A stretch of DNA of 64,000 bases from Sporosarcina luteola (GCF_023715245.1 NZ_JAMBNV010000001.1:1302001-1366000), one strand, 5' to 3'. Numbered from the stretch's first letter, positions 46,031 to 58,206 are shown. Notes: generated from the letters alone by a model not told the origin. Numbers and translations: made by a program.

Positions 46031-47173
46031 ATGCAAACGATATATTTGGACCATGCCGCCACGACACCGATCCATCCGGCAGTGAGTGCGGTTTATGTAA
46101 AAGCGATGGATAGGGTTTTTGGCAATCCTTCAAGCATCCATAGCTTTGGACGGACTTCCCGGAAATTGCTGGATGATTCGCGCAAAGCAATAGCGGAGGC
46201 GATCAGCGCCGAACCAAATGAAATCATTTTTACATCAGGAGGAACAGAAGCCGATAATATCGCCATTTTCGGAACTGCCGCTGCAATGAAGGATAAAGGA
46301 AATCACATTATTACGACTGCTATTGAGCACCATGCCGTTTTAAACTCTTGCAAGGAATTGGAGAATAACGGATTTGATGTCACTTATTTACCAGTTGATG
46401 AAGATGGTAAGATAAGCGCCGAACAAGTTGCTGAAGCACTTACCGATCAAACTGTTCTCGTAACGGTCATGTATGGCAACAATGAAGTCGGAACGATCCA
46501 ACCTATCAAGGAGATCGGCGAAATATTGAAGGACCATCAAGCTGTCTTCCATACAGATGCAGTTCAAGCATTTGGCATTATGGACTTGGACGTGAATGAA
46601 CTGCTAGTCGATCTGCTCAGCGCTTCGGCCCATAAATTGAATGGGCCAAAAGGAGTCGGCTTCCTCTATCAACGGAAAGGCCTTCAAACTACGCCGCTAC
46701 AATTTGGTGGGGAACAGGAGCGGAAAAGGCGAGCAGGAACTGAAAATATCCCTGCCATCGCAGGCTTTGCAGAAGCTATAAAAATAGCTAGAAATGAAAT
46801 GGAAGAAAATCATCGCAAGTACGATCGATTCACAACGATTTTGACGGAAGTTTTTCATCAAGAAGGAATTGACTTCGAAGTCAATGCGGATGTAGTCGAT
46901 CGGTTGCCGCATGTAGTGAACATTAGCTTCCCTGGAACCGAAATTGAATCATTGCTCGTGAACATGGATATGGCGGGTATCGCTGTATCGAGCGGTTCTG
47001 CGTGTACAGCGGGATCTCTTGAGCCATCGCATGTATTATCTGCGATGTGGGGAAGCGAATCCCCGAAACTTCGGAACTCGGTACGCTTCAGTTTCGGTCT
47101 TGGACTCGACGAACAGATGGTACGTGAAGCTGCGACGAAAACAGCGCAAATCATCAAACGACTCGTGAAATGA
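46031..47173 (+). CDS. Cysteine desulfurase (NifS/IscS family, YrvO-like)
   Basis: A 380-residue PLP enzyme. The PLP-binding Lys is in SASAHKLNGPKG (Lys202) and the catalytic Cys is in SSGSACTAGS (Cys325). The neighbouring mnmA suggests that it provides sulfur for 2-thiouridine in tRNA, as shown for YrvO-MnmA in B. subtilis. AAAGGAG precedes the ATG. Confidence 0.93.
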   Translation: MQTIYLDHAATTPIHPAVSAVYVKAMDRVFGNPSSIHSFGRTSRKLLDDSRKAIAEAISAEPNEIIFTSGGTEADNIAIFGTAAAMKDKGNHIITTAIEHHAVLNSCKELENNGFDVTYLPVDEDGKISAEQVAEALTDQTVLVTVMYGNNEVGTIQPIKEIGEILKDHQAVFHTDAVQAFGIMDLDVNELLVDLLSASAHKLNGPKGVGFLYQRKGLQTTPLQFGGEQERKRRAGTENIPAIAGFAEAIKIARNEMEENHRKYDRFTTILTEVFHQEGIDFEVNADVVDRLPHVVNISFPGTEIESLLVNMDMAGIAVSSGSACTAGSLEPSHVLSAMWGSESPKLRNSVRFSFGLGLDEQMVREAATKTAQIIKRLVK

Positions 47174-47188
47174 AATGATAAAGGATGA

Positions 47189-48319
<1,131 letters not shown>

Positions 48320-48330
48320 GAGGAAACGCT

Positions 48331-48984
48331 ATGGAATACAATGAAATTGGTATAAAAGCCCTTCAAGAAGGGGAGTACGAAAAGGCTATCGAAGCCTTCA
48401 TGAAAGCAGCGGAGGAAGAGCCGGACAACCCGGTCGGCTACATCAACCTCGGGAATGTCTTCGCCTCTGCTGGTGACACTGAAAGGGCTGAACGCTTCTT
48501 CCAGAGAGCAATCAGCCTGGACGGAAATGCAGGTTCAGCACTTTATGGCTTAGGCAATCTCTATTATTCCAACGAGCGGTTCGAAGAGGCGGCGATTGTT
48601 TATGAAAAGGCAATCCGTGCCGGCCTGAATGAAGCCGATGCCTATTTCATGCTTGGGAAGAGCTTGAAACAATCGGACAAATCCAAGCTCGCATTGCCGT
48701 ATTTCCAAAGAGCTGCAGAGTTGGCGCCGGATGATCTTGAGATCCGTCTTGCATTCGGGATTCTGTTGGCTGAAATGGAACTCTTTGAAGAGGCGGGGAA
48801 AGAATTGTCGCTCGTCTTGAAAAAAGATGAAGAGAATGCAGATGCCCACTATAATTTAGGTGTGCTGTATGCAGTCTCGACGGATCGGAAGGATGATGCG
48901 CTTTACCATCTGGAAAAAGCGTTCACGATCGAACCGGAACATACGCAAGCGCGTTATATTTACGACATGATTAAATTAGGTTAA
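48331..48984 (+). CDS. Tetratricopeptide-repeat protein (YrrB-like)
   Basis: A 217-residue protein made of about six TPR units throughout (for example ALQEGEYEKAIEAFMKA and ADAHYNLGVLYAVSTD). B. subtilis YrrB, encoded between mnmA and recD2 as here, has the same make-up; a scaffold role in tRNA thiolation is suggested by context only. ATG 48331 follows GAGAGGAAAC; the longer open frame to 48316 overlaps mnmA without a site. Confidence 0.85.
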   Translation: MEYNEIGIKALQEGEYEKAIEAFMKAAEEEPDNPVGYINLGNVFASAGDTERAERFFQRAISLDGNAGSALYGLGNLYYSNERFEEAAIVYEKAIRAGLNEADAYFMLGKSLKQSDKSKLALPYFQRAAELAPDDLEIRLAFGILLAEMELFEEAGKELSLVLKKDEENADAHYNLGVLYAVSTDRKDDALYHLEKAFTIEPEHTQARYIYDMIKLG

Positions 48985-49021
48985 TTTCCAATACGGGCGG
49001 ATACGCAAGGCGGTGATCTGT

Positions 49022-51475
49022 ATGACTGAAGGGAAAGGGAATAATGAAGCGGTGTTCATCGTTGGACGGCCAGTCGTCACTATTTTCCACAATCCTGATA
49101 ATCTCTTTTCCATCGTGAAAATGAAAATAACTAAAACGAATAGCGGCTATGAGGATAAGGAAATTGTCATTAAGGGGAATTTCCCTCCATTGGCGAATGA
49201 AGATGACTACAGACTGACGGGAAGGCTCGTCAATCATGCAACATACGGAAAGCAGTTCGATGTCCATACGTTTACGAAAGAATTGCCTGAGACAGAAACA
49301 GGAATCGTACATTACTTATCCGGTGATCTATTTCCTGGAATCGGAAGGAAAACTGCCGACACCATCGTAAAAACGTTGGGCAAGGACGCCATCAAACAGA
49401 TTTTGGAGAACCCGTCAGTGCTTGATCGGGTTCCAAAGCTTTCGGAAGATAGGAAGGAGACCCTTGTCACAGTACTTCAGGAAAATCTTGGATTGGAACG
49501 AAGTATGGTGCAATTGAATGAATGGGGATTCGGTCCTCAGCTTTCGATGCGGATCTACCAGACCTATCGTGAAGAAGTCATCGAATTATTGAAAGAGAAT
49601 CCGTACAGGCTGATCGAAGACGTCGAGGGAGTTGGATTCCAACGCGCGGATGAATTGGGAAGACATCTAGGGATTACCGGAAAACATCCTTCCCGGGTGA
49701 AAGCTGCGATTCTCCACACGATGAACCAAGGAGTTCAGTCGGCTGGACATGTCTATTTAGAGGCAGAGTCTGTTTTGCCCGAAGTTAAGCGGCTGTTAGA
49801 ATCAAGCCAAACGGAAGAAGTGCCATTCGACCACATTTCCAAATGCGTCATGGAATTGGTTGAGGAAAGTAAGCTGTGCGGTGAAGGCAGAAAGTTGTAT
49901 ATACCTTCACTATATTTTTCGGAAATCGGCATCGCCTCTAAAATGGAACGGATCATGGAAAATGATCTTTCCGAAAAATTCCCGGTTTCGGAAATCCGCA
50001 AGGCGATCGGTGAAGCGGAAGAAAGACTCGGCGTCAACTATGCAGAAACCCAAGTGGCTGCCATCGAGAAAGCGCTCCATTCACCTGCCATGATTTTGAC
50101 TGGAGGACCCGGAACAGGAAAAACGACTGTCATCCGAGGTTTGGTAGAAGTTTATGCCGAGCTCCATGGCCTTTCACTCGACCCAAAATACTATGTTGAA
50201 AAAGAAGAGACCTTCCCAATCGTTTTAGCAGCTCCGACAGGGCGGGCGGCAAAAAGGATGTCCGAATCGACAGGGCTGCCGGCAATGACCATCCACAGGC
50301 TTCTTGGCTTCAACGGACAGGAAAAGGATGATGCGGTCGGCAGGGAAGTGGAAGGGCGGCTCATCATCATCGATGAAATGTCTATGGTCGACACATGGCT
50401 TGCCCATCAGCTCTTGAAAGCATTACATGATGAAATCCAAGTCCTATTCGTCGGAGACCAAGACCAACTTCCGCCTGTTGGTCCCGGTCAAGTGTTAAAG
50501 GACATGCTTGATTCCGGAAAAATTCCAGTCGTAGAGTTGACCGAAATTTATCGCCAAAGTGCAGGGTCGACAATCATTGAGATGGCCCATATGATCAAAA
50601 ATGCGAAATGGACTGATGACGTCACTCGAAAAACGACGGATCGGTCTTTTATCAAGGCAAGTGGGGACCAGATACTAGAGGTCGTAGAACAAGTCGTAAA
50701 AAACGCCGTTTCGAAAGGCCATCATATTAAAAACATCCAAGTGTTGGCTCCTATGTATAAAGGGCCTGCCGGGATCGATGGATTGAATAAGATGATCCAG
50801 CATATGGTCAATCCGCCGGGACCCGATCGGAAAGAAGTCGCCTTTGGGGATGTCGTCTATCGAATCGGCGACAAAGTGCTGCAACTTGTCAATCAGCCCG
50901 AAAGCAATGTATTCAACGGAGATATGGGTGAAGTTATCTCCATTATCAAGGCGAAAGAAACCGTCGATAAAAAGGAAATGTTGATTGTTTCCTATGACGG
51001 CATCGAAGTTGAATATGAGCGCAACGACTTGAATCAAATTACGCTCGCCTACTGCTGCTCCATCCATAAGTCGCAAGGAAGTGAATTTCCGATTGTTGTC
51101 ATGCCGATTGTCCGAGGATACAGGAAAATGCTTCGGAGAAATCTTTTATATACGGGAATTACGAGAGCTAAAAACTTCCTGATACTTTGCGGAGAGCCGG
51201 AAGAATTCAAAATTGGCATTAACCGGACAGATGAACTTGAACGGCAGACGACATTGAAAGACCGCTTGCGGAAGGAATCCACTATCGAAAACCAGGAAGA
51301 AACCGTGGAAGCCCCACTAAATAGGAACCAACAAGACGAACCGATTGAATCCACTGACAGGATGCCTGAAAGCCAGAAAGAGTATAGGCTCACGATGGAG
51401 ACAATCCTTGGAATCGACCCGATGATCGGGATGCAAGGCGTCACACCTTATGACTTTTCTGAAGTCATGGATTGA
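49022..51475 (+). CDS. recD2: ATP-dependent DNA helicase RecD2
   Basis: An 817-residue RecD2-type SF1B helicase. The long N-terminal region has helix-hairpin-helix motifs (about 85-210); the motor starts with Walker A GGPGTGKTT, followed by IIDEMSMVD, GDQDQLPPVGPG and the C-terminal CSIHKSQGSEF. It moves 5' to 3' and acts in mismatch repair and fork protection without RecBC. The C-terminal 60 residues are acidic and not conserved. ATG 49022 is preferred, with AAGGCGGTGA upstream. Confidence 0.94.
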   Translation: MTEGKGNNEAVFIVGRPVVTIFHNPDNLFSIVKMKITKTNSGYEDKEIVIKGNFPPLANEDDYRLTGRLVNHATYGKQFDVHTFTKELPETETGIVHYLSGDLFPGIGRKTADTIVKTLGKDAIKQILENPSVLDRVPKLSEDRKETLVTVLQENLGLERSMVQLNEWGFGPQLSMRIYQTYREEVIELLKENPYRLIEDVEGVGFQRADELGRHLGITGKHPSRVKAAILHTMNQGVQSAGHVYLEAESVLPEVKRLLESSQTEEVPFDHISKCVMELVEESKLCGEGRKLYIPSLYFSEIGIASKMERIMENDLSEKFPVSEIRKAIGEAEERLGVNYAETQVAAIEKALHSPAMILTGGPGTGKTTVIRGLVEVYAELHGLSLDPKYYVEKEETFPIVLAAPTGRAAKRMSESTGLPAMTIHRLLGFNGQEKDDAVGREVEGRLIIIDEMSMVDTWLAHQLLKALHDEIQVLFVGDQDQLPPVGPGQVLKDMLDSGKIPVVELTEIYRQSAGSTIIEMAHMIKNAKWTDDVTRKTTDRSFIKASGDQILEVVEQVVKNAVSKGHHIKNIQVLAPMYKGPAGIDGLNKMIQHMVNPPGPDRKEVAFGDVVYRIGDKVLQLVNQPESNVFNGDMGEVISIIKAKETVDKKEMLIVSYDGIEVEYERNDLNQITLAYCCSIHKSQGSEFPIVVMPIVRGYRKMLRRNLLYTGITRAKNFLILCGEPEEFKIGINRTDELERQTTLKDRLRKESTIENQEETVEAPLNRNQQDEPIESTDRMPESQKEYRLTMETILGIDPMIGMQGVTPYDFSEVMD

Positions 51476-51500
51476 CATAGTAGCATCAATTCCCTATAAT
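51472..51500 (+). promoter_or_regulatory. Promoter of the alaS leader
   Basis: Consensus TTGACA and TATAAT are separated by exactly 17 bases. The -35 overlaps the stop codon of recD2. Transcription should start near 51507, at the base of the T-box. Confidence 0.88.
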
Positions 51501-51506
51501 CCAAAG

Positions 51507-51740
51507 TATCATATGAAATTCGATGACGGAGAAAGTACGCTGACTACCATGTTCAGAAAGGAATCCCAAGGCTGCAAGGATTCCCATGGCCGTTTGACGG
51601 AAAGCTACTCCTGAGAGCAACTAACACTTGCCGTTAGCCGCGTTATGGCTTCTTGAGATACCGGCTTTCCGCCGGTAAATTAGGGTGGTACCACGAAAAA
51701 TCTTCGTCCCTTGTACAGGGGCGGGGATTTTTTTATTTTC
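51507..51740 (+). promoter_or_regulatory. T-box riboswitch upstream of alaS
   Basis: GGAGAAAGTACGCTGAC opens stem I. The specifier candidate is the Ala codon GCT in GGAAAGCTACTCC (near 51600). The T-box core AGGGTGGTACCACG is at 51682-51695 and contains TGGT, which fits the A73 discriminator of tRNA-Ala. A terminator with TCGTCCCTTG / CAGGGGCGGGGA and a T-run ends near 51737. Confidence 0.93.
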
Positions 51741-51782
51741 ACCTTATTTATTTATTTATTGGATTGGCGAGTTCTTTATTTT

Positions 51783-51880
51783 GGATTGAAGCGGAAGCCG
51801 GCGACTCCTGCGAACGCCGTTACGAAGAACGGCGTTTGCGAGCACAAGCGTAGCGTTGCGAGCAGGGTATTGCTGGATGC
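51783..51880. repeat. Type A-related repeat inside the alaS leader
   Basis: GATTGAAGCGGAAGCCGGCGACTCCTGCG matches the left end of the 12124 element in two blocks and is followed by a perfect hairpin AACGCCGTT / AACGGCGTT (51813-51836) and GAGCACAAGCGTAGCG. The right half of the full element is not recognised. It lies between the T-box terminator and the alaS ribosome site, so it should be part of the alaS mRNA. Confidence 0.7.
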
Positions 51881-51937
51881 CTTAATTTCAGCAAAGTACA
51901 CAGAAATACGGCAACTTGACCATAAGGAGGAATAACA

Positions 51938-54571
51938 ATGAAAAAATTAACAGCATCTGAAATTAGAAAAATGTTTCTTGATTACTTCAAAGAGCACGGC
52001 CATAGCGAAGAGCCATCAGCACCTCTAGTGCCAATCGACGATCCTTCACTTCTTTGGATCAACAGTGGTGTCGCAACACTGAAAAAATACTTTGACGGAC
52101 GTGTCGTCCCGACAAATCCACGAATCGTCAACGCACAAAAGTCCATTCGTACGAATGACATCGAAAACGTAGGGAGAACTGCACGCCACCATACATTCTT
52201 CGAAATGCTCGGGAACTTCTCAATCGGCGATTACTTCAAAGAAGAAGCGATCATCCGCGCATGGGATTTTCTGACGAATGAGAACTGGATCGGCTTCAAC
52301 CCGGAGTTGCTGTCTGTTACTGTACACCCGGAAGATGATGAAGCATACGCAATTTGGCGTGACAAAATCGGCATTCCGGAAGAGCGCATCATCCGATTGG
52401 AAGGTAACTTCTGGGATATAGGGGAAGGTCCAAGCGGTCCGAACTCAGAAATCTTCTACGACCGCGGTCCGTCATTCGGCGATGATTTTTCAGATCCGGA
52501 ACTATATCCAGGCGGCGAAAACGACCGATACCTGGAGATTTGGAACTTAGTATTCTCCGAGTTCAACCATAATCCGGACCATACGTATACGCCGCTTCCA
52601 AAGAAAAACATCGATACAGGGATGGGGCTTGAGCGGATGGCTTCTGTCATCCAGGAAGTGCCTACGAACTTTGACACGGATTTGTTCATGCCAATCATCC
52701 ATTCCGTGGAAAAAGTGTCCGGCGAAGCGTACGGAAAAGATGATGTGAAGGACACGGCGTATAAAGTAATTGCGGACCATATCCGGACAGTTGCGTTCGC
52801 AATCGGCGATGGAGCATTGCCGTCCAATGAAGGAAGAGGATACGTCCTCAGAAGGCTATTACGTCGCGCTGTGCGCTTCGCAAAACAATTGGGCATCAAT
52901 AAGCCATTCATGTATGAACTCGTCCCTGTCGTCGGGGAAGTGATGCAAGACTTCTACCCGCAAGTCAAAGATAAAGAAGAATTTATCATGAAGGTCGTTA
53001 AAAATGAGGAAGAGCGTTTCCATGAAACACTAAATGAAGGAATGGCGATTTTGAATGGCGTCATCGATAAAGCGAAGGCAGCTGGAAATCCGGTCGTAAC
53101 TGGCGCAGATGCATTCAAACTGTACGATACGTACGGCTTTCCATTTGAGCTGACAGAGGAATTTGCGGAAGAGGCGGGGGTTACCGTCGATCGCGCTGGA
53201 TTCGATGATGAGATGGATAACCAACGGAAACGCGCAAGAGCTGCACGACATGACGTAGATTCAATGCATGTCCAATCGGAAGTGCTTGGCAACATTCAAG
53301 TAAAAAGCGAATTCATCGGATATGATCAACTGTCCTGCGACACAAAAATCGCTGCCCTATTGCATAATGGCGAATTGGTTGCACATGCTTCTGAAGGCGA
53401 TGAAATCCAGTTCATTCTTGATCGCACACCTTTCTACGCGGAAAGCGGCGGACAGATTGCCGATATAGGAACTGTCTCGAGCGATACATTCGTCGTTGAT
53501 GTGAAAGATGTCAAAAAGGCTCCAAATGGTCAGCATCTGCATACTGCGGTTGTTCGTTCAGGTGAAATTACTGATAACGCGGAAGTATTTGCTGAGGTAG
53601 ATGCGGAGTCGCGTAAATTGACAATCAAAAACCATACAGCTACACATCTGCTTCATCAGGCTTTGAAAACAGTTCTTGGGGAGCACGTTAACCAGGCTGG
53701 CTCTTATGTCGGCCCTGACCGTCTCCGTTTCGACTTCTCTCATTTTGGGCAGGTGACAAAGGAAGAACTGGAACAAATCGAAGAAATCGTTAATGCGAAG
53801 ATTTGGGCTGATATTCCTGTCCAGATCGAACAGAAACCGATTAATGAAGCAAAAGAGATGGGTGCCATGGCATTATTCGGTGAGAAATATGGAGACATTG
53901 TCCGTGTCGTTTCAGTCGGGGATTACTCAATTGAATTATGCGGCGGATGCCATGTGCCTGCAACATCAACAATCGGGATTTTTAAGATCGAATCGGAAGG
54001 CGGCATCGGGGCAGGGACTCGAAGGATTGAAGCAGTCACGGGCCAAGAGGCATATCATTCCTTTAAAAAGGAAGAGGCGCTTGTAACGGAAGCAGCTTCA
54101 TTATTGAAATCCAATCCGAAAGATGTCGTTACAAAAGTCAGTTCCATCTTGTCGGAGATGAAAGAGCTTCAACGGGATAACGCATCGCTCTCTGCAAAGC
54201 TCGGAAACAGTCAACTCACTGATATCCTCACAACTGCACAGCAGATTGACGAAGTAACAGTGCTTTCGGCTAGGGTCGATGTGAAAGATAATAATGCCCT
54301 GCGTCAAATGATTGATGAATTGAAGCAGAAAGTAAGCAAAGGTGTAATTGTGCTCGGGTCTGCAGTTGATGAGAAAGTTCTACTGGCAGCGGGAGTAACG
54401 GAAGATTTGAAAAACGGGAACTTCCATGCAGGGAAAATCGTCAATCATGTAGCATCTCTTTGTGGCGGTAAAGGCGGAGGCCGTCCCGACATGGCGATGG
54501 CAGGTGCGAAGGATGCTTCTAAACTTGATGAAGCACTTCATTCCGTGTATGATTATGTCAAATCCGTTTAA
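51938..54571 (+). CDS. alaS: Alanyl-tRNA synthetase
   Basis: An 877-residue AlaRS with the class II core (about 1-440, [19 protein letters not shown] and the GMGLERM motif), the editing domain ([11 protein letters not shown] and the CGGCHV zinc/editing motif) and the C-Ala domain ending in [25 protein letters not shown] precedes the ATG. Controlled by the T-box upstream. Confidence 0.98.
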   Translation: MKKLTASEIRKMFLDYFKEHGHSEEPSAPLVPIDDPSLLWINSGVATLKKYFDGRVVPTNPRIVNAQKSIRTNDIENVGRTARHHTFFEMLGNFSIGDYFKEEAIIRAWDFLTNENWIGFNPELLSVTVHPEDDEAYAIWRDKIGIPEERIIRLEGNFWDIGEGPSGPNSEIFYDRGPSFGDDFSDPELYPGGENDRYLEIWNLVFSEFNHNPDHTYTPLPKKNIDTGMGLERMASVIQEVPTNFDTDLFMPIIHSVEKVSGEAYGKDDVKDTAYKVIADHIRTVAFAIGDGALPSNEGRGYVLRRLLRRAVRFAKQLGINKPFMYELVPVVGEVMQDFYPQVKDKEEFIMKVVKNEEERFHETLNEGMAILNGVIDKAKAAGNPVVTGADAFKLYDTYGFPFELTEEFAEEAGVTVDRAGFDDEMDNQRKRARAARHDVDSMHVQSEVLGNIQVKSEFIGYDQLSCDTKIAALLHNGELVAHASEGDEIQFILDRTPFYAESGGQIADIGTVSSDTFVVDVKDVKKAPNGQHLHTAVVRSGEITDNAEVFAEVDAESRKLTIKNHTATHLLHQALKTVLGEHVNQAGSYVGPDRLRFDFSHFGQVTKEELEQIEEIVNAKIWADIPVQIEQKPINEAKEMGAMALFGEKYGDIVRVVSVGDYSIELCGGCHVPATSTIGIFKIESEGGIGAGTRRIEAVTGQEAYHSFKKEEALVTEAASLLKSNPKDVVTKVSSILSEMKELQRDNASLSAKLGNSQLTDILTTAQQIDEVTVLSARVDVKDNNALRQMIDELKQKVSKGVIVLGSAVDEKVLLAAGVTEDLKNGNFHAGKIVNHVASLCGGKGGGRPDMAMAGAKDASKLDEALHSVYDYVKSV

Positions 54572-54652
54572 GTGGAAATATAAGTCGGGTATAGAGTTAG
54601 TGGGAAAGGTATCCGATTTGCTAACGGACGATTGGAAAGCGGGGTGTCGACT

Positions 54653-54925
54653 ATGAATTCATACGACAAGACGATGAAATTCAACTTTCCTGAAGAATCG
54701 ATGGAGCAGGAAGTTAAGCAGGTCATGCTCCATGTGCATAAAGCACTGGAAGATAAGGGCTACAATCCCATCAACCAAATTGTCGGTTACCTCTTATCGG
54801 GCGACCCGGCGTATATCCCTCGCCATTATGAAGCGCGTAACCTCATAAGGAAATTGGAGAGGGATGAAATTCTCGAGGAATTGGTTAAGTTTTATATCCG
54901 TGAAAACGGGGGTCAGCCGAATTGA
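54653..54925 (+). CDS. IreB-family regulatory phosphoprotein (YrzL, UPF0297)
   Basis: A 90-residue protein (KTMKFNFPE ... [20 protein letters not shown] in segments) of the IreB family. In Enterococcus IreB is phosphorylated by the Ser/Thr kinase IreK and affects cephalosporin resistance; N-terminal threonines are the phosphosites. It forms the conserved alaS-yrzL-yqgF-DUF1292 group. ATG 54653 follows AAAGCGGGGTG. Its stop overlaps the next start. Confidence 0.88.
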   Translation: MNSYDKTMKFNFPEESMEQEVKQVMLHVHKALEDKGYNPINQIVGYLLSGDPAYIPRHYEARNLIRKLERDEILEELVKFYIRENGGQPN

Positions 54926-55341
54926 GGGTAATGGGATTGGATGTCGGTTCCAAAACGGTCGGTATTGCAATCAGCGATGCACTTGGGTGGACAGCCCAAG
55001 GCATCGAAACGATTAAAATCGATGAAAGCGCCGGCCAATTTGGCATGTCCAGAATTCAGGAGCTTGTAGCTGAATATACGATCACCTCTTTCGTAGTCGG
55101 ATTTCCGAAAAACATGAACAACTCCGTAGGTCCGAGAGGGGAAGCATCCGAAAGGTTCGCTGAAATGTTGGAAGAGGCGTTCGGTTTTCCTGTCACCCTT
55201 TGGGATGAGCGGTTGACGACGATGGCAGCAGAACGCATGTTGATCGAGGCCGATGTCAGCAGGAAAAAGAGAAAGACTGTCATCGATAAGATGGCGGCAG
55301 TCATGATACTCCAAGGGTATCTTGATTCAAAAAATAGATGA
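54922..55341 (+). CDS. yqgF: YqgF/RuvX-type RNase H-fold nuclease
   Basis: The 139-residue product starts [16 protein letters not shown], with the first catalytic Asp in GLDVG, then [25 protein letters not shown] and [11 protein letters not shown]. Members act on 16S rRNA precursor ends and were first proposed as Holliday junction resolvases. TTG 54922 overlaps the preceding stop (TTGA); homology supports the N-terminal MRV. Confidence 0.92.
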   Translation: MRVMGLDVGSKTVGIAISDALGWTAQGIETIKIDESAGQFGMSRIQELVAEYTITSFVVGFPKNMNNSVGPRGEASERFAEMLEEAFGFPVTLWDERLTTMAAERMLIEADVSRKKRKTVIDKMAAVMILQGYLDSKNR

Positions 55342-55351
55342 GGTGATTTTA

Positions 55352-55645
55352 ATGGAACATGGACAAGAAACAATGACAGTCGTAGACGAGCACGGTGTGG
55401 AGCATGTATGTGAAGTGATTTTCACATTCGAATCAGAGGATTTTGGAAAATCATACGTCCTTTATCATATTTTAGGCGAAGACGAAGTGGGCGATGATGA
55501 AGAGGTGGAAATTCATGCTTCTGCTTTCATCCCATCTGAAGATAACGAAGACGGCGAGCTATTGCCGATCGAGACTGACGAAGAATGGGACATGATCGAA
55601 GAAATGTTGAACACATTCCTTGAAGAGGAAGAAGACGAAGAATAA
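55352..55645 (+). CDS. DUF1292 acidic protein (YrzB-like)
   Basis: A 97-residue, strongly acidic protein (C-terminus LEEEEDEE) with the DUF1292 core [19 protein letters not shown]. Function unknown; it is widely conserved behind yqgF in Firmicutes. ATG 55352 follows GAGGTGAT. Confidence 0.87.
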   Translation: MEHGQETMTVVDEHGVEHVCEVIFTFESEDFGKSYVLYHILGEDEVGDDEEVEIHASAFIPSEDNEDGELLPIETDEEWDMIEEMLNTFLEEEEDEE

Positions 55646-55663
55646 TCCATATTGTGCACGGAC

Positions 55664-55694
55664 GACGGAATGGTGCAGGCCATTCCGTCTTTTC
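55664..55694 (+). terminator. Terminator after the DUF1292 gene
   Basis: A perfect 10-base stem GACGGAATGG / CCATTCCGTC with TTTTC following. Confidence 0.85.
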
Positions 55695-55747
55695 ACTGCA
55701 ATGAAACTTTTTTTAGATAGTATTTGTTCGGATTGAGGTGATGTTGG

Positions 55748-56866
55748 ATGGATAATGGTTCAAAAAAAGATCAAATGTTCGAAAAGATGATTGAACAGAA
55801 AAAAGAAGTGAAGATTGTCAGGCGTATCGTTTTTGTTGTCGCGCTCGTTCTGATAATCGGCGGCCTGATCGGGGGTCGGGCGGTCTATAAATACATAAGT
55901 GAGGCCCTTCAACCGGTCGATCCGAACTCGGAAGAAGTGATTGAAGTGGAAATCCCGATTGGTTCGGGCTTAACGTCTATTTCAGAAATGTTAGAAGAAA
56001 AAGGACTCGTTAAAGACGCGAAGATCTTTAAATACTACGCTAAATTTAACAATGAATCACAATTTCAGGCTGGTTCCTACGGTTTGACAAAGGCAATGAC
56101 ATTAGATGAGTTGATCGAGAGCTTGAAGACCGGAAAAGTGTATCGGACCCCGGTATTTACAATGACGATTCCAGAAGGTTTGACGTTGGACCAAATTGCA
56201 GCAACCGTGCAAAAGCGGATAGGCATACCTGAAAAAGAGTTTTTGGATTATGTCAATGACGAACAAACAATTGCCGACCTGATGGGACGATATCCGAACA
56301 TCCTTACAGAAGAAATATTGAAAGAGGATGTCCGATATCCGTTGGAAGGGTATTTATTCCCTGCGACGTATCCATTTTATGAAGAAAAGCCATCGGTGGA
56401 AACGGTTGTGACGACAATGCTGAATGCAACATCGGATAATATCACACCATATTATGCATTTTTGGAAAGCAAAGAGAAATCGGTCCATTGGCTGCTCACT
56501 TTTGCCAGTCTGCTTGAAAGGGAAGCGACTTCAAATACAGACCGCGAAACGATTGCAAGCGTCTTTTACAATCGGATGGATGAAGGAATGCCATTGCAGA
56601 CGGATCCTACGGTGCTTTATGCATTAGGCAAACATAAGGATCGAGTCCTATTTGAAGATCTGAAAGTCGAGAATCCGTATAATACGTATGTCCATACAGG
56701 CCTACCTCCAGGTCCGATTGCAAATGCCGGTAGATCTTCAATTGAAGCGGTCGTAGATCCTTCCTTCACAGAGTACTTTTATTTCCTTGCCGACAAGGAA
56801 GGGAATAACCATTTTGCGAAGACGTATGATGAGCATTTAGCAAATCGAGCAAAATATATTGATTAA
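55748..56866 (+). CDS. mltG: Endolytic murein transglycosylase MltG
   Basis: A 372-residue membrane-anchored YceG-like protein. One helix at about 26-46 is followed by a LysM-like region (about 65-130) and the catalytic domain with Glu257 in ASLLEREA, YNRMDEGMPLQTDPT and NTYVHTGLPPGPI. It cleaves nascent glycan strands and sets their length. TGAGGTGATG precedes the start. Confidence 0.94.
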   Translation: MDNGSKKDQMFEKMIEQKKEVKIVRRIVFVVALVLIIGGLIGGRAVYKYISEALQPVDPNSEEVIEVEIPIGSGLTSISEMLEEKGLVKDAKIFKYYAKFNNESQFQAGSYGLTKAMTLDELIESLKTGKVYRTPVFTMTIPEGLTLDQIAATVQKRIGIPEKEFLDYVNDEQTIADLMGRYPNILTEEILKEDVRYPLEGYLFPATYPFYEEKPSVETVVTTMLNATSDNITPYYAFLESKEKSVHWLLTFASLLEREATSNTDRETIASVFYNRMDEGMPLQTDPTVLYALGKHKDRVLFEDLKVENPYNTYVHTGLPPGPIANAGRSSIEAVVDPSFTEYFYFLADKEGNNHFAKTYDEHLANRAKYID

Positions 56867-56893
56867 ATGATCCAAAAGATTGGAAGTGCATGT

Positions 56894-57535
56894 ATGAAAG
56901 ACTTTGAATCCTACATTTCCGACTTGCGGGAAGAAGACAATCCGTTACTCCGTGAAATGGAGGAATTCGCCGCAGAACATCGGATTCCGATCATGGACCG
57001 GAGCGGAATGGAAACGTTCATCGGCCTGCTTCGAATACAACGACCGAAGTTAATACTTGAAATCGGAAGCGCAATAGGCTATTCTGCTATCCGGATGGTT
57101 TCTGCCTTGGAGGATGCATCAGTCATCACAATTGAGCGGGACAAGGAGAGGCATGCATCTGCTGTGAACTATATTGAACGAAGCGGATTCGGGGACAGGA
57201 TAACGATCATCGAAGGAGATGCCCTTCTCTTATCGGATGAATCAATTCCACCCTTGCAATATGATGCCCTTTTCATCGACGCTGCAAAAGGACAATATAA
57301 ACGATTCTTTGAAAAATATTCCGAGCATGTGGCAAAAGGCGGCATCATTTATTGCGATAATATGTTCATGCATGGTGCCGTGATGCTTCCCGATGAAGAA
57401 GTGCCGAAACGGAATCGGACGATGATCCGTAATCTGAAAGAATTCACTTCGTGGGTCATGAAGCATCCGAATTATGAAACCTCATTGCTGCCGGTCGGCG
57501 ACGGCATACTGGTTGCTGTAAAAAAGAGGGACTGA
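56894..57535 (+). CDS. SAM-dependent O-methyltransferase (YrrM/TrmR-like)
   Basis: A 213-residue class I methyltransferase of the COMT type with SAM motif [15 protein letters not shown] and metal/catalytic segments [13 protein letters not shown] and [12 protein letters not shown]. subtilis YrrM, renamed TrmR, methylates 5-hydroxyuridine at tRNA position 34; the position after mltG agrees. ATG 56894 behind GGAAGTG is chosen; ATG 56867, adjacent to the mltG stop, has no ribosome site. Confidence 0.85.
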   Translation: MKDFESYISDLREEDNPLLREMEEFAAEHRIPIMDRSGMETFIGLLRIQRPKLILEIGSAIGYSAIRMVSALEDASVITIERDKERHASAVNYIERSGFGDRITIIEGDALLLSDESIPPLQYDALFIDAAKGQYKRFFEKYSEHVAKGGIIYCDNMFMHGAVMLPDEEVPKRNRTMIRNLKEFTSWVMKHPNYETSLLPVGDGILVAVKKRD

Positions 57536-57567
57536 GCAACAGCCCTGTATTTGTGGGAGGAAAAGAA

Positions 57568-58206
57568 ATGGATAAAAGAAAGCCTCTTGTCATCGGCATA
57601 GCCGGTGGTTCGGGATCAGGGAAGACAAGTGTCACAAATCGAATTTATGACGTTTTTAAGGAACATTCAGTTGTTGTCATAGAACAGGATTTTTATTACA
57701 AGGATCAATCCCATCTAGCATTTGAAGAAAGATTGTTGACGAACTACGATCATCCGTTAGCATTTGATACGGATCTGTTGATAGACCATATCGGAAAGCT
57801 GCTTGATCGGGAGACAATCGAGAAGCCGGTTTATGATTATGCGCTTCATACAAGATCAGAACAGAAAATAGCAATTGAACCGAAAGATGTTATCATCCTT
57901 GAAGGAATTCTCGTTTTGGAGGATGAGAGGCTCCGTGATTTGATGGATATTAAACTCTTCGTCGATACGGACGCGGATTTGCGAATCATCAGGCGTCTGA
58001 TGCGGGACATTAATGAGCGGGGACGCACAATCGAGTCAGTCATTGAGCAATACCTCTCTGTCGTCCGTCCGATGCATAATCAATTCATTGAACCAACTAA
58101 ACGGTATGCGGATATTATCATTCCAGAAGGCGGTCATAATGAAGTTGCAGTCGATCTGATGGTCACGAAAATAAAAACAATTCTTGAATTTGGAACGAAC
58201 TTGTAA
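57568..58206 (+). CDS. udk: Uridine kinase
   Basis: A 212-residue kinase with the P-loop [13 protein letters not shown], the [12 protein letters not shown] substrate segment and [12 protein letters not shown]. It phosphorylates uridine and cytidine. GGGAGG precedes ATG 57568. In B. subtilis two U32 peptidase genes (yrrN, yrrO) lie between yrrM and udk; they are absent here. Confidence 0.96.
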   Translation: MDKRKPLVIGIAGGSGSGKTSVTNRIYDVFKEHSVVVIEQDFYYKDQSHLAFEERLLTNYDHPLAFDTDLLIDHIGKLLDRETIEKPVYDYALHTRSEQKIAIEPKDVIILEGILVLEDERLRDLMDIKLFVDTDADLRIIRRLMRDINERGRTIESVIEQYLSVVRPMHNQFIEPTKRYADIIIPEGGHNEVAVDLMVTKIKTILEFGTNL

